Source: Candidatus Microthrix parvicella Bio17-1
Lineage (GTDB): Bacteria; Actinomycetota; Acidimicrobiia; Acidimicrobiales; Microtrichaceae
Direction of reading: 5' to 3'
DNA: 64,000 bases
NCBI RefSeq assembly: GCF_000299415.1
Contig: NZ_AMPG01000004.1
Coordinates: 185,231-249,230, forward strand
The notes beneath the pieces were generated by a model. The model was not told where the DNA came from. It saw only the letters and a list, made by a program, of their open reading frames with translations, and did not search any database. The position numbers and the translations under genes are program-made. Each line of letters opens with the position of its first letter. Position 1 is the stretch's first letter. Positions 8,727 to 17,796 of the stretch are shown piece after piece.

Positions 8727-9476
8727 GTGGCCGACCAACAACGGCCAGGTGCCCCGCTCATCGGCCTGGTGGCGGTGGCTGCGGTGTTGATCGTCGGCCT
8801 GCTGGGTGCCGGCGCGTGGGCGATGCTCGGCGCCGATGGCCCCACAGTGTCGGGCAGCGCTGCGGCGCCGAGCACCAGGTCACCAACCACGATCGTCTAC
8901 CTCACCGTGCCGAGGACGGCGGTCGAAGACACCGTGGCGCCTGCCGGCTCGGCCGCCCCGGTGACGGTGACGGTGCTCGCACCCGTGGCGCCGCCACGGT
9001 TCGTGTTCCCGGTTGACTCCGACAGCACCCATTACGACTCGGGTCATCACGACTACCCGGCAGCCGACATGTTCGCCCCATGTGGCACCGCGGCGTTGGC
9101 GGCCACCGATGGCACCATCGAGGAGATCCACACCACCGATGACTGGAACTCGTCGACCGACGATCCTGCTCAACGAAGCGGCCTGTTGGTGTCGCTCGTC
9201 GACGCCCGCGGCGTTCGCTATTACGGCAGCCATCTGGAGTCGGTTTCGGTGCAGCAGGGACAGCAGGTCGGCGCCGGGGATCAAATCGGTACCGTTGGCG
9301 AGACCGGCAATGCCGCAGGAACCGGGTGTCATCTGCACTTTGGGTTGTCACCCGCCTGCCGGACCGGATGGCAGAACCGACGAGGCCTGCTGGCGCCGCA
9401 GCCGTTTCTGAACGATTGGCGTCGTGGCCTGCCCGGCGATCCCCTCGCTGCGGTGGAAGCCCTCGGCTGCGGCTGA
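8727..9476 (+). CDS. M23 family metallopeptidase, membrane-anchored
   Basis: A 249 aa protein with one N-terminal transmembrane segment (LIGLVAVAAVLIVGLLGAGA), a Ser/Thr/Pro linker, and a C-terminal LytM/M23 fold. The zinc-site motifs HDYPAADMFAP and CHLHFGL are both present, as is the biotinyl/lipoyl-like strand VQQGQQVGAGDQIGTVGETG. The likely role is cell-wall peptide hydrolysis or, if inactive, activation of a partner hydrolase. The GTG start comes 43 bp after the lipoprotein gene, so the two exported proteins may be one unit. Confidence 0.85.
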   Translation: MADQQRPGAPLIGLVAVAAVLIVGLLGAGAWAMLGADGPTVSGSAAAPSTRSPTTIVYLTVPRTAVEDTVAPAGSAAPVTVTVLAPVAPPRFVFPVDSDSTHYDSGHHDYPAADMFAPCGTAALAATDGTIEEIHTTDDWNSSTDDPAQRSGLLVSLVDARGVRYYGSHLESVSVQQGQQVGAGDQIGTVGETGNAAGTGCHLHFGLSPACRTGWQNRRGLLAPQPFLNDWRRGLPGDPLAAVEALGCG

Positions 9477-9509
9477 GCAACCGCTGCGCCGTTCAGACGA
9501 GGGGGTCGG

Positions 9510-9515
9510 TAGGAT
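9510..9515 (+). promoter_or_regulatory. Putative -10 box of alaS (leaderless)
   Basis: TAGGAT ends nine bases before the alaS ATG. There is no Shine-Dalgarno sequence in the gap. Confidence 0.5.
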
Positions 9516-9524
9516 CATGGTCGT

Positions 9525-12116
9525 ATGCGCGCTCACGAACTGCGATCCGCCTGGGACCGATTCTTCGAGGGAAGGGGCCACACGCTGGTGCCCTCCGCCG
9601 GGCTGATTCCGCATCACCCGTCGGCGCCCATGTTCACCAACTCGGGCATGATGCCCTTCGTCTCCTACTTCCTTGGGGAGGAGGCGGTGCCCTATGACCC
9701 GCCGCGGGCGGCCTCCATCCAGAAGTGTGTGCGGGCGGGCGGCAAGCACAACGACCTGGACGCAATTGGGCGCAGCACCCGCCACCTGTCGTTCTTCGAG
9801 ATGGCCGGCAACTTCAGCTTCGGCGACTATTTCAAGGCCGAGATGATCCCGTGGGCCTGGGAGTTCACCACCTCGTCGATCGAGTCCGGCGGGTTGGGCG
9901 TCGACGGCGACCGAATCTGGGCCACCGTGCACACGACCGACGACGAGGCCGAGCAGATCTGGGCCGACGTGGTGGGCCTGCCCCGAGAGCGCATTCAGCG
10001 GTTGGACGCCGACAACTTCTGGGAGATGGGGGAGACCGGACCGTGTGGGCCGAGCTCGGAGTTGTTCTTCGACTTCGGGCCGGACTTCGGTGCCGACGGG
10101 GGGCCCGCCCACGGCTCCGAGTGGCGGTACATCGAGTTCTGGAACCTGGTGTTCACGCAGTATTTCCGCGGCGCCGACGGCGAGCTCAGGGATCTACCCA
10201 ACAAAAACGTCGATACCGGCCTGGGCTTTGAGCGCACCCTGGCACTGACCGAAGGCAGCTCCTCGCTCTATGACGCCGACGGGATCAGCCAGCTGGTTGG
10301 CGCCGCCGAGCGGGTGACGCGACAGTCGCTGGGGGACAGCGACCTGGGCGACATCGCCCTGCGGCTGCTGGCCGACCACACCCGCAGCACGGCATTTCTC
10401 ATCTCGGACGGCGTCATCCCCTCCAACGAGGATCGCGGCTATGTGCTGCGCCGCATCATGCGCCGCGCGGTGCGCTTCGCCTACCTGCTGGAGGTGTCCG
10501 ACGCCGTGCTCGCGCCGATGATCCAGCGCTGCGCCGAAGTGATGGGCGACGCCTATCCGGACCTGAGGACGAACAGCGACCTGATCCTGGGCGTCGCCGA
10601 GCGGGAGGAGGGTCAGTTTCGCAAGACGCTGGCCAAGGGTTCGGCCCTGTTGGACGGTGAGCTCGACAACCTTGACGAGGACGCCGCCCTGCCCGGGGCG
10701 GTCGCGTTCAAGCTGCACGACACCTTCGGCTTCCCGTTGGAGGTCACCGAGGAGATGGCGCAGTTGCGCGGTCACGAGGTGGACCATCAGGGCTTCGACA
10801 CCGAGATGGCCGAGCAGCGGGCCCGGGCCAAGGCGGCCTCCAGGGGCACCGGTGTGGAGGTGGGCGACGAGGCCGACGCCTACCGCCGCATGATCACCGA
10901 GGGCGGTCCCACCGAGTTCGTCGGTCGCGAGACTCCGTCGGCCGAGGCGACCGTGCTGGGTGTGGTCGGCGATTGGGTGGTGCTCGACCGCACGCCGTTC
11001 TACGCCGAGTCCGGCGGGCAGGTGGGAGACACCGGTTCGCTCAGCTGGCCGGGAGGTGGTGCCCGGGTGATCGACACGACCAACGCGTTGCCCGGCCTGA
11101 TCCGGCACCGTCTGGTGGCAGGCGCCGACACGCCCGCGGTGGCGAGCAGGGTCACCGCCGAGATCGACAACGACCGGCGGGACGCCATTCGTCGCAACCA
11201 CACCGCCACCCACCTGTTGCACTGGGCCCTTCGCCAGGTGCTCGGTGATCACGTCAAACAGCAGGGGTCGTTGGTGGACGATGCCCGGCTGCGTTTCGAC
11301 TTCAGCCATTTTCAGGCGATCACACCGGACGAACTCCGTCGCATCGAGGATCTGGTCAACGGCGTGGTGCTCACCGGTGCGCCCGTGTCCCACGACGAGA
11401 TGACCCGGGCCGCGGCCGACGAGCGTGGCGCCATCGCCTTCTTCGGTGACAAGTACGGCGATGACGTGCGGGTCCTGGAGGCCGGACCCTCGGTCGAGCT
11501 GTGCGGCGGTACCCACGTGTCGGCGTTGGGCCAGATCGGAGCCGTCAAAGTGGTGTCCGAGGCATCGATCGGCTCGAACATTCGTCGCCTCGAGGCCACC
11601 ACCGGTCTCAACACGGTGGAGCGTCTGCGATCCGACGAGGCCATGTTGGGTGAGCTGGCCACCGAATTGGGCACGTCCGTTGACGAGCTGTTGGGCTCGG
11701 TCCGGAAGCGCAACGACGAAAACAGGGCGCTCCGGGCCGAGGTGGCACAGCTTCGATCCGAGGGTGCTCGGGCCAGAGCGATGGCGCTGACCGACCTGGC
11801 GGTCGACGGGGTGATCGTGGCCCGCGTCGAAGCCGAAACCCGTGACGAGGTGCGCGATCAGGCCCTCGCACTGCGTGACCGGCCGGGCATTCGTGCCGTT
11901 GCCCTCGGTGCCGTACCCGGGGGAAAGGGGGTCACCCTGGTGGTTGCAACGCAGCCCGACGGCCCCCTGCACGCGGGCGACCTGATGGCTCCGGCGGCCA
12001 GGGCCATCTCGGGTGGTGGCGGCAAGGGCGCCGATCTGGCCATGGCCGGAGGAAAGAACGCAGACGGGCTGGACGAGGCGCTCGAACTTCTACGTGTGGC
12101 GTTTGAGACCGCATGA
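9525..12116 (+). CDS. alaS: Alanyl-tRNA synthetase
   Basis: An 863 aa class II synthetase of usual bacterial length. It begins MRAHELRSAWDRFFEGRGH and has HHPSAPMFTNSGMMPF in the catalytic domain. The editing domain holds RNHTATHLLHWALRQVLG, whose HxxxH pairs with the later CGGTHV to bind zinc. A DHHA1-type C-terminal domain ends with GGGGKGADLAMAGGKN. It heads a set alaS-ruvX-mltG-aroE linked by short or overlapping junctions, an order common in actinobacteria. Confidence 0.98.
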   Translation: MRAHELRSAWDRFFEGRGHTLVPSAGLIPHHPSAPMFTNSGMMPFVSYFLGEEAVPYDPPRAASIQKCVRAGGKHNDLDAIGRSTRHLSFFEMAGNFSFGDYFKAEMIPWAWEFTTSSIESGGLGVDGDRIWATVHTTDDEAEQIWADVVGLPRERIQRLDADNFWEMGETGPCGPSSELFFDFGPDFGADGGPAHGSEWRYIEFWNLVFTQYFRGADGELRDLPNKNVDTGLGFERTLALTEGSSSLYDADGISQLVGAAERVTRQSLGDSDLGDIALRLLADHTRSTAFLISDGVIPSNEDRGYVLRRIMRRAVRFAYLLEVSDAVLAPMIQRCAEVMGDAYPDLRTNSDLILGVAEREEGQFRKTLAKGSALLDGELDNLDEDAALPGAVAFKLHDTFGFPLEVTEEMAQLRGHEVDHQGFDTEMAEQRARAKAASRGTGVEVGDEADAYRRMITEGGPTEFVGRETPSAEATVLGVVGDWVVLDRTPFYAESGGQVGDTGSLSWPGGGARVIDTTNALPGLIRHRLVAGADTPAVASRVTAEIDNDRRDAIRRNHTATHLLHWALRQVLGDHVKQQGSLVDDARLRFDFSHFQAITPDELRRIEDLVNGVVLTGAPVSHDEMTRAAADERGAIAFFGDKYGDDVRVLEAGPSVELCGGTHVSALGQIGAVKVVSEASIGSNIRRLEATTGLNTVERLRSDEAMLGELATELGTSVDELLGSVRKRNDENRALRAEVAQLRSEGARARAMALTDLAVDGVIVARVEAETRDEVRDQALALRDRPGIRAVALGAVPGGKGVTLVVATQPDGPLHAGDLMAPAARAISGGGGKGADLAMAGGKNADGLDEALELLRVAFETA

Positions 12117-12658
12117 GCGATGGCCCAACCGCTGCCGGGGGTGGACGGGTGGTGACCAACGCGTCCGGCCTCGACGCGCTGCCCCTCGTGGCGCGCCTGC
12201 GGGCCATGGGCGTGGATCCGGGCACCAAACGCATCGGCGTGGCCGTCGGGGCCGCCGGTGTGGCCACTCCGCTGAAGACGTTGGTGCGCACCAAGGACGT
12301 TCAGGGCGATTTCCGTCGGCTGGCCGCCCTGGCCGCTGAGTACGAGGTGGACGTGGTGGTGGTCGGCCTGCCGGTTTCGCTCGACGGCCAGCGACGCGCT
12401 GCGGCCAAACGGGCGCTGAGCGAGGTGCAACTTCTCGGGCATCTCCTGAGCGTGCCCGTCACGACCTACGATGAGCGCTTGACCACCGTCACAGCGGAGC
12501 GATCGTTGGACCATATGACCCTGACCGGGCCACATCGGCGTGCCGTCGTCGATCAAGTTGCAGCATCGGTCATCCTTCAGGGATGGCTGGACGGACGCGC
12601 CAACCATGAGGTGTCCCGGTCGACCGCGGGTGACCAACGTGTCGGAGGCGCCCTGTGA
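12113..12658 (+). CDS. ruvX: RuvX/YqgF family Holliday-junction-resolvase-like nuclease
   Basis: A 181 aa RNase H-fold protein. It shows MGVDPGTKRIGVAV near residue 31, DVVVVGLPVSLDG in the middle and VTTYDERLTTVTAE near residue 120, which carry the acidic residues of the family. The role is 16S rRNA 5'-end processing, or a resolvase-like activity. The N-terminal 30 residues are an extension. It overlaps alaS by four bases and mltG by four bases. Confidence 0.93.
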   Translation: MSDGPTAAGGGRVVTNASGLDALPLVARLRAMGVDPGTKRIGVAVGAAGVATPLKTLVRTKDVQGDFRRLAALAAEYEVDVVVVGLPVSLDGQRRAAAKRALSEVQLLGHLLSVPVTTYDERLTTVTAERSLDHMTLTGPHRRAVVDQVAASVILQGWLDGRANHEVSRSTAGDQRVGGAL

Positions 12659-14151
12659 GCGATCTCACCGACGACTGGGACACGACGGCGCTGGACGAGG
12701 GCTGGGCGAATGCACCGGTGCTCGTCTACCAAAACCCGGACGGCACTTTTGCCGATGAGGCCGACAACGAGGTGTTCGACGATGGCGCCGGGGGCTTCGT
12801 CTACGCCGACGGTGCGGCGGTGTTGGTGGCCGATCCCGATCATCCGTCCGAGACGGTGGCGCCCAGGGCCGAGATCCTCGTGTTCGAAGACGGCAAAGGT
12901 GGGTACGTCGACGAGCAGGGTGACCAGGTCTTCGACGACGGCGCCGGTGGTTGGGTCGACCGTGACGGGGTCCCGCTGACCGAAGGCTGGAACGACAGCG
13001 TTGCACCCGGGCCGGAGCAGGCCGTCCGGCGCGGCAAGGGACGCAAACAGCGTTACGAGGACCTGGCCACCAACGACGGCTGTGGGCGTCGGGCCATCGT
13101 GGGTTTTGTGGTGGTGCTGGGCGTCATCATGTTGCTGGGAGCCGGAGCCGTGTTCTGGGTCCTGCGCAAGGTGGATCCACCGGGGGAGCCGGGCAAGGCG
13201 GTCGACGTGGTGATTCCCCAGGGGGCAACCGACGCCGATGTGGGGTTGTTGCTGGAATCCAAGGGCATCATCAGCGACGCCGGAGTCTTCGGCTGGTACG
13301 TGCGGTTCACGGGTGGAAACTGGGCGGCGGGTGAGTACCCGGAGATGAAGAAGAACTCGAGCTTTGCCCAGGTGACCCAGACGCTGGACGAGGGTCCGGT
13401 GCCGGTGGGCACGTCGCGGGTCACGATCCCCGAGGGTGTTCGCCTCGACGAGGCCCTCGACAAGTTGGCCGCTCAGTTTCCGGAGATCTCCAAGGAGGAC
13501 TTCTACGCGGCCTTGGCTTCGGGCAAGGTCACGTCCAAGTACGTCCCAGCCGAATTGCCCCCCCTTGCCGAAGGGGAGGTCGCCCCGCCGCAGATGAACA
13601 AGTGGGAGGGCATGCTGTTCCCGGACACCTATGAGTTCTCCGACGACGCCACGCCGGTGGAGATTCTGCAGAAGCTGGCCGACCAGATGTCCGCCGAGCT
13701 CGATGAGCTGGGCTACGAGAACTCCGAGGCCAAAGTGGGCCTCACCCCCTACGAAACCGTGATTGTGGCGTCGCTGGTCGAGAAGGAAACGGGAACACCG
13801 CCGGAGGAGCGGGGCCAGATCGCCCGCGTCATCTACAACCGGCTCGCCGCTCCGGAGATCCTGGGCATCGACGCAACCGCGGTGTACTCAAAGAACAAGC
13901 CGGGCGGCGAGTTGACCACGCCCGAGCTTCGAGATCCGGCCGACCCGTTCAATACCCGAACCAAACAGGGTCTGCCCCCCACCCCGATCGGGCTGCCGTC
14001 CCAGGCGTCGCTCAAGGCGGCGATCGCCCCCGAAGAGGGTGCCTGGATGTACTACGTGCTGGTCGAGCCGGGAAAGCATGCGTTCGTCGAGACCCAGGCC
14101 GAGTTCATCGAGCTGCGAGACAAGGCCCGAAACCAGGGTGTCATCGAGTGA
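12655..14151 (+). CDS. mltG: Endolytic peptidoglycan transglycosylase MltG with repeated acidic N-terminal region
   Basis: A 498 aa protein. The C-terminal YceG domain after residue 175 has the catalytic region VIVASLVEKETGTPPEERGQ with its conserved Glu, and LPPTPIGLPSQASLKAA. A transmembrane helix lies near residues 145-172. It cleaves nascent glycan strands. The cytoplasmic first 140 residues are unusual: VFDDGAGGFVYADG at 40-53 recurs as VFDDGAGGWVDRDG at 92-105, a 52-residue period. The GTG start overlaps ruvX. Confidence 0.93.
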   Translation: MSDLTDDWDTTALDEGWANAPVLVYQNPDGTFADEADNEVFDDGAGGFVYADGAAVLVADPDHPSETVAPRAEILVFEDGKGGYVDEQGDQVFDDGAGGWVDRDGVPLTEGWNDSVAPGPEQAVRRGKGRKQRYEDLATNDGCGRRAIVGFVVVLGVIMLLGAGAVFWVLRKVDPPGEPGKAVDVVIPQGATDADVGLLLESKGIISDAGVFGWYVRFTGGNWAAGEYPEMKKNSSFAQVTQTLDEGPVPVGTSRVTIPEGVRLDEALDKLAAQFPEISKEDFYAALASGKVTSKYVPAELPPLAEGEVAPPQMNKWEGMLFPDTYEFSDDATPVEILQKLADQMSAELDELGYENSEAKVGLTPYETVIVASLVEKETGTPPEERGQIARVIYNRLAAPEILGIDATAVYSKNKPGGELTTPELRDPADPFNTRTKQGLPPTPIGLPSQASLKAAIAPEEGAWMYYVLVEPGKHAFVETQAEFIELRDKARNQGVIE

Positions 14152-14170
14152 CCATCCGACCCGCCGACCG

Positions 14171-15016
14171 GTGGTGATCTCAGGCTCCACCCGGCTGGCA
14201 GGCGTGATCGGCAACCCCGTGCGCCATTCGATGTCACCGGCGATCCACAACGCGGCCTACGAGGCGACCGGCCTGGACTGGGCCTATGTGGCCCTGCCCG
14301 TGACGGAGGACCGGGTGGAGGCGGCGCTGCTCGGGGCGGTGGCCCTGGGCCTTGAGGGCGTGTCGGTCACCATGCCACACAAGACCGCCGCAGCGCAGTT
14401 CTGCGACGAGTTGACGCCTGCGGCAGCCAGGCTGGGCGTCGTCAACTCGATACGAAACGTGGACGGCACGCTGGTGGGGAACAACACCGATGGCACAGGC
14501 TTTCTGCGGGCCTTGTTGGCGGACGGTTGGTCGGCGAACGGCCGGCGAGTGGTCGTGGTCGGCGCGGGCGGCACGGCGCGGGCCCTGACCGCCGCCCTGG
14601 TCGATGCCGGAGCCGAGCAGGTGCTCGTGGCGGCCCGGCGTGAAGAAGCGGCCCTCGAGGTGGCCACCATGGCGGGAGCAGGGGCGCGCGGCATCCGCCT
14701 GGAGGACATGAGCGCGTCACAGTGGGGGGACGCCGACCTGGTGGCCAACACGACCCCGGTGGGCATGGTGGGGTCGGCGCGGCCCGACGCCTCACCGGCA
14801 CCGGTCGCGTGGTTGTCGTCGCAGTGCCGGGTGATCGATGCGGTGTACCACCCGCTGACCACCCCGCTGCTGGCGGCATCCCGGCAGCGGGGCCTGTCCA
14901 CGTTGGGAGGCGTCGAACTGCTCGTCGGGGTGTCCGCCGAGGTGTTCACCTGGTGGACGGGCGTTGAGGCGCCGATGCAGGTGATGGTGGACGCCGCACG
15001 AACCGTTCTTGGGTGA
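14171..15016 (+). CDS. aroE: Shikimate 5-dehydrogenase
   Basis: About 281 aa; it reduces 3-dehydroshikimate with NADPH. Visible motifs are GVIGNPVRHSMSPAIHNAA (shikimate site), VTMPHK, NTDGTGF, the dinucleotide loop VVVGAGGTARAL, and NTTPVGM. The C-terminus holds GGVELLVGVSAEVFTWWTG. GTG at 14171 gives the usual AroE length. GTG at 14138, inside the mltG end, is an alternative. It starts the shikimate set aroE-aroK-aroB-aroQ. Confidence 0.92.
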   Translation: MVISGSTRLAGVIGNPVRHSMSPAIHNAAYEATGLDWAYVALPVTEDRVEAALLGAVALGLEGVSVTMPHKTAAAQFCDELTPAAARLGVVNSIRNVDGTLVGNNTDGTGFLRALLADGWSANGRRVVVVGAGGTARALTAALVDAGAEQVLVAARREEAALEVATMAGAGARGIRLEDMSASQWGDADLVANTTPVGMVGSARPDASPAPVAWLSSQCRVIDAVYHPLTTPLLAASRQRGLSTLGGVELLVGVSAEVFTWWTGVEAPMQVMVDAARTVLG

Positions 15017-15036
15017 CCCAACCTGCTGGAGTGCCC

Positions 15037-15042
15037 TAACTT
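15037..15042 (+). promoter_or_regulatory. Putative -10 box of aroK
   Basis: TAACTT ends six bases before the GTG of aroK. It lies between two imperfect copies of the 12-mer AACYTGCTGGAGTG, of which the second copy includes the start codon. The pairing may be chance or an operator-like repeat. Confidence 0.35.
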
Positions 15043-15048
15043 GCTGGA

Positions 15049-15645
15049 GTGAATTCCGTCGACCCCGCATCGATCCCGCTGCCGCTTCCCACACGGTCGA
15101 CCGCGCCAAACGGTCGCCGCGGGGGCCCGATTGCGTTGGTTGGGTTGCCCGGCTCGGGCAAATCGTCGGTGGCGCGGCTGCTGGCCGACCGACTCGGTCG
15201 GCGCTGGGTCGACCTGGATGAGCGCCTCGAACTCGTCACCGGCCAAACGGTCACCGAGCTGTTCGCCGAAGGCGAGGATCGATTCCGGACGTTGGAAACC
15301 GAGGTGTTGCGCGGCGTGCTGGCGGTCCCCACCGGGGTGGTGGTGGCCACCGGCGGAGGCGTCGTCACCAACCAACTCAACCGTTCGGTACTCGCCACCC
15401 GGGCCACCGTCGTGTGGCTGGACGTGCCGGTCGAACGCCTGCTTGACCGGCTCGCGGCCGACCAAACCGATCGGCCGCTGCTCAACGACGGCGACCCGGC
15501 CATCAAGCTTGGCGCCCTTGCCGAGGTGCGGCGTCCGTTGTACGAGCAGGTGGCCACCCACCGAGTGGACGCGTCGGCCGATCCCGAGGCGGTCGTCCTG
15601 GCCGTGGAGCAGGTGTTGGCAGGGCCGGTAGCCTCCGCCTCATGA
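15049..15645 (+). CDS. aroK: Shikimate kinase
   Basis: A 198 aa P-loop kinase that phosphorylates shikimate. Walker A is GLPGSGKSSVARLLAD, shikimate-binding residues lie in WVDLDERLE and GEDRFRTLE, and the glycine-rich loop is VVATGGGVV. The lid region DQTDRPLL follows. The first 25 residues are a Ser/Pro-rich extension and the start is not certain. The coding end overlaps aroB by four bases. Confidence 0.93.
   Translation: MNSVDPASIPLPLPTRSTAPNGRRGGPIALVGLPGSGKSSVARLLADRLGRRWVDLDERLELVTGQTVTELFAEGEDRFRTLETEVLRGVLAVPTGVVVATGGGVVTNQLNRSVLATRATVVWLDVPVERLLDRLAADQTDRPLLNDGDPAIKLGALAEVRRPLYEQVATHRVDASADPEAVVLAVEQVLAGPVASAS
15629..15634 (+). promoter_or_regulatory. Putative internal -10 box of aroB
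   Basis: TAGCCT lies inside the aroK end, seven bases before the aroB ATG. It could give a separate leaderless aroB transcript within the operon. Confidence 0.35.
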
Positions 15646-16679
15646 ACCACTCAGACACGGCGTCTGCGGTCGACCTCACGGTCGACCTGGGCGACCGCTC
15701 CTACCCCGTGGTGGTGGGCGAGGGCGTGCGAACGCGTCTCGCGGCGCTCCTGCCGGCCGGCACCCGCCGCGTGGCCGTGGTGAGCGAACACGGGCAGCCG
15801 TGGCTGGAATCAACCCTCGACCCGCTGCAGCTGCCGATGTCGGTTCATACGATCGACGGAGGCGAGCCACACAAGACCCTGGCGACCATCGAATCGCTGA
15901 CCTCGTCGTTTGCGAGGGCCGGGGTCACCCGAGCCGACTGTGTCGTTGGTATCGGTGGCGGGCTGGTCACCGACGTCGCCGGATTTGCCGCCGCCACCTA
16001 CCACCGGGGACTGCCCGTCGTGCACGTTGCCACCACGCTGCTGGGTCAGGTCGACGCGGCGATCGGTGGCAAGACCGGCGTCAACCTGCCCGAGGGCAAG
16101 AACCTGGTCGGCGCCTACTGGCAGCCGTCGGGGGTGATCTGTGACACCGAGACGTTGCAGACACTGCCGGAGCGCGAATGGCGGTGCGGTCTGGGGGAGG
16201 TGGCCAAGTACCACTGGCTTGGCGGGGGGCGCCTCGACGACCTCAACCTGGTCGACCGGGTGGCCCGTTGCGTGTGGATCAAGGCCGAGGTGGTGGCCTC
16301 CGACGAGCGGGAGGGCGGACGCCGGGCCATCCTCAATTACGGCCACACGCTGGCCCATGCCATCGAGACGGTGGGTGACCATGCGCTGGCCCACGGCGAA
16401 GCGGTTGCGGTGGGCCTGATCTTCGCCGCCGAGTTGGCCCACCGGCTGGGTCGCATCGACGCCGACGCGGTCGCCGAGCATCGACGGGTGATCGCCGGTT
16501 ACGGGCTGGTCGACCGGCTCGATGCCTCGCTGGCGAACGACGACCTGCTGGCAGCAATGGGTCGCGACAAGAAGGCGCTCGACGGGCGGGTGTTCGTGCT
16601 CGACGGCCCCAACGGGGTCGAGCAGGTGGCCGACGTGCCCGTCGAACTGATTGTGGAGGCCATCGATGCCACCCGATGA
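15642..16679 (+). CDS. aroB: 3-Dehydroquinate synthase
   Basis: A 345 aa protein that converts DAHP to 3-dehydroquinate with NAD and a metal. Motifs are DGGEPHKTL, VGIGGGLVTDVAGFAAATY, TTLLGQVDAAIGGKTGVNL and GEVAKYH, and the metal-site region is LNYGHTLAHAIE with HGEAVAVG after it. The length is typical. It overlaps aroQ by 14 bases. Confidence 0.97.
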   Translation: MNHSDTASAVDLTVDLGDRSYPVVVGEGVRTRLAALLPAGTRRVAVVSEHGQPWLESTLDPLQLPMSVHTIDGGEPHKTLATIESLTSSFARAGVTRADCVVGIGGGLVTDVAGFAAATYHRGLPVVHVATTLLGQVDAAIGGKTGVNLPEGKNLVGAYWQPSGVICDTETLQTLPEREWRCGLGEVAKYHWLGGGRLDDLNLVDRVARCVWIKAEVVASDEREGGRRAILNYGHTLAHAIETVGDHALAHGEAVAVGLIFAAELAHRLGRIDADAVAEHRRVIAGYGLVDRLDASLANDDLLAAMGRDKKALDGRVFVLDGPNGVEQVADVPVELIVEAIDATR

Positions 16680-17166
16680 CGTGAGTGGGCGACACCTCAC
16701 CCCCGACGCAGCCGACTCGGGGGAGCCGCCGACGGTGCTGTTGTTGTCGGGTCCAAACCTCAACCTGCTGGGCACCCGGCAACCCGAGATCTACGGCAGC
16801 GCAACGCTTGCGGACCACGTCCGGACCGCCACCGACACCGCCGAGTCGCTGGGCCTCTCGGTGGAGGCGGTTGCCACCAATGCCGAGGCTGAGGCGGTTG
16901 AGGCGATCCATCGGGCACGAGGACGAAACCGCGCCATCGTGGTCAACCCAGGTGCCTTCACGCACTATTCGTGGGCGCTCCACGATGCGCTGGCCGCCTT
17001 CGAGGGGCCGGTGATCGAGCTGCATCTGTCCAACCCGGACGCCCGAGAGCCATGGCGTCGCACCTCGGTGGTGGCCCCGGTGGCCACCGGCACCATCGCG
17101 GGTTTCGGCGGTGACGGCTATCGCCTGGCCATCGCGGCGGTGGCACGCCTGCTCGACCTTGGTTGA
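16666..17166 (+). CDS. aroQ: 3-Dehydroquinate dehydratase, type II
   Basis: A 166 aa protein from the ATG at 16666, inside the end of aroB. The type II signature is clear: LSGPNLNLLGTRQPEIYG (catalytic Arg and Tyr), VVNPGAFTHYS (catalytic His), and ELHLSNPDARE. It makes 3-dehydroshikimate, so four shikimate steps are encoded in a row. The N-terminal 25 residues before the core are not conserved in character. Confidence 0.95.
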   Translation: MPPDDVSGRHLTPDAADSGEPPTVLLLSGPNLNLLGTRQPEIYGSATLADHVRTATDTAESLGLSVEAVATNAEAEAVEAIHRARGRNRAIVVNPGAFTHYSWALHDALAAFEGPVIELHLSNPDAREPWRRTSVVAPVATGTIAGFGGDGYRLAIAAVARLLDLG

Positions 17167-17194
17167 CCGGTCGAATCACACGATCAAGTAGCCT
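17163..17194 (+). promoter_or_regulatory. Putative efp promoter
   Basis: TTGACC at 17163-17168 and TAGCCT at 17189-17194 are spaced 20 bases apart, which is longer than ideal. A leader of about 30 bases then reaches the efp ATG. Confidence 0.35.
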
Positions 17195-17232
17195 TTCCCG
17201 GCCGCCCCGCCGACGACAGACCGAGGTATCGA

Positions 17233-17796
17233 ATGGCCCAGATCTCCACCGCAGACTTCCGAACCGGCATCACCGTCGACCTCGACGACGGGTTGTTCAC
17301 GCTGGTGGACTTCCAGCACGTCAAGCCGGGCAAGGGGCATGCGTTCGTCCGCACCAAGCTGAAGAACGTCCGCACCGGCGCCGTGTTGGATCGGACGATG
17401 CGGGCGGGGGAGAAGATGGAGCGGGCCATCGTCGACAAGAAGGAGATGTCGATGTTGTACCGGGACGGCGGCGACTTCGTGTTCATGGACTCCACCACCT
17501 ACGACCAGCTCCACGTACCACCCGAGACCGTTGGCGACGCGGCCGACTACCTGGCCGACAACTCCAGCGTTGTCGTGGTGTTCTACGGCGACGAGATCAT
17601 CGGCATCGACCTGCCGGCATCGGTCGACCTCGAGATCGCCGAGACCGAACCGGGACTTCAGGGCGACCGTTCCTCGGGCGGCACCAAGCCCGCCACGCTG
17701 TCCACCGGCAAAACCATCCAGGTGCCCCTGTTCGTCAACTCGTCGGACACCGTGAAGGTCGACACGCGCAGCGGTGAGTACCTCACCCGTGCGTGA
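17233..17796 (+). CDS. efp: Translation elongation factor P
   Basis: A 187 aa protein that relieves ribosome stalling at polyproline. It starts MAQISTADFRTGITVDLDDG, has the domain I loop VKPGKGHAF whose Lys is the usual site of modification, and ends GEYLTRA. ETEPGLQGDRSSGGTKPATL marks the OB domain III. The genes for the E. coli-type lysylation are not in the window. It overlaps nusB by 23 bases, and an efp-nusB order is common. Confidence 0.97.
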   Translation: MAQISTADFRTGITVDLDDGLFTLVDFQHVKPGKGHAFVRTKLKNVRTGAVLDRTMRAGEKMERAIVDKKEMSMLYRDGGDFVFMDSTTYDQLHVPPETVGDAADYLADNSSVVVVFYGDEIIGIDLPASVDLEIAETEPGLQGDRSSGGTKPATLSTGKTIQVPLFVNSSDTVKVDTRSGEYLTRA

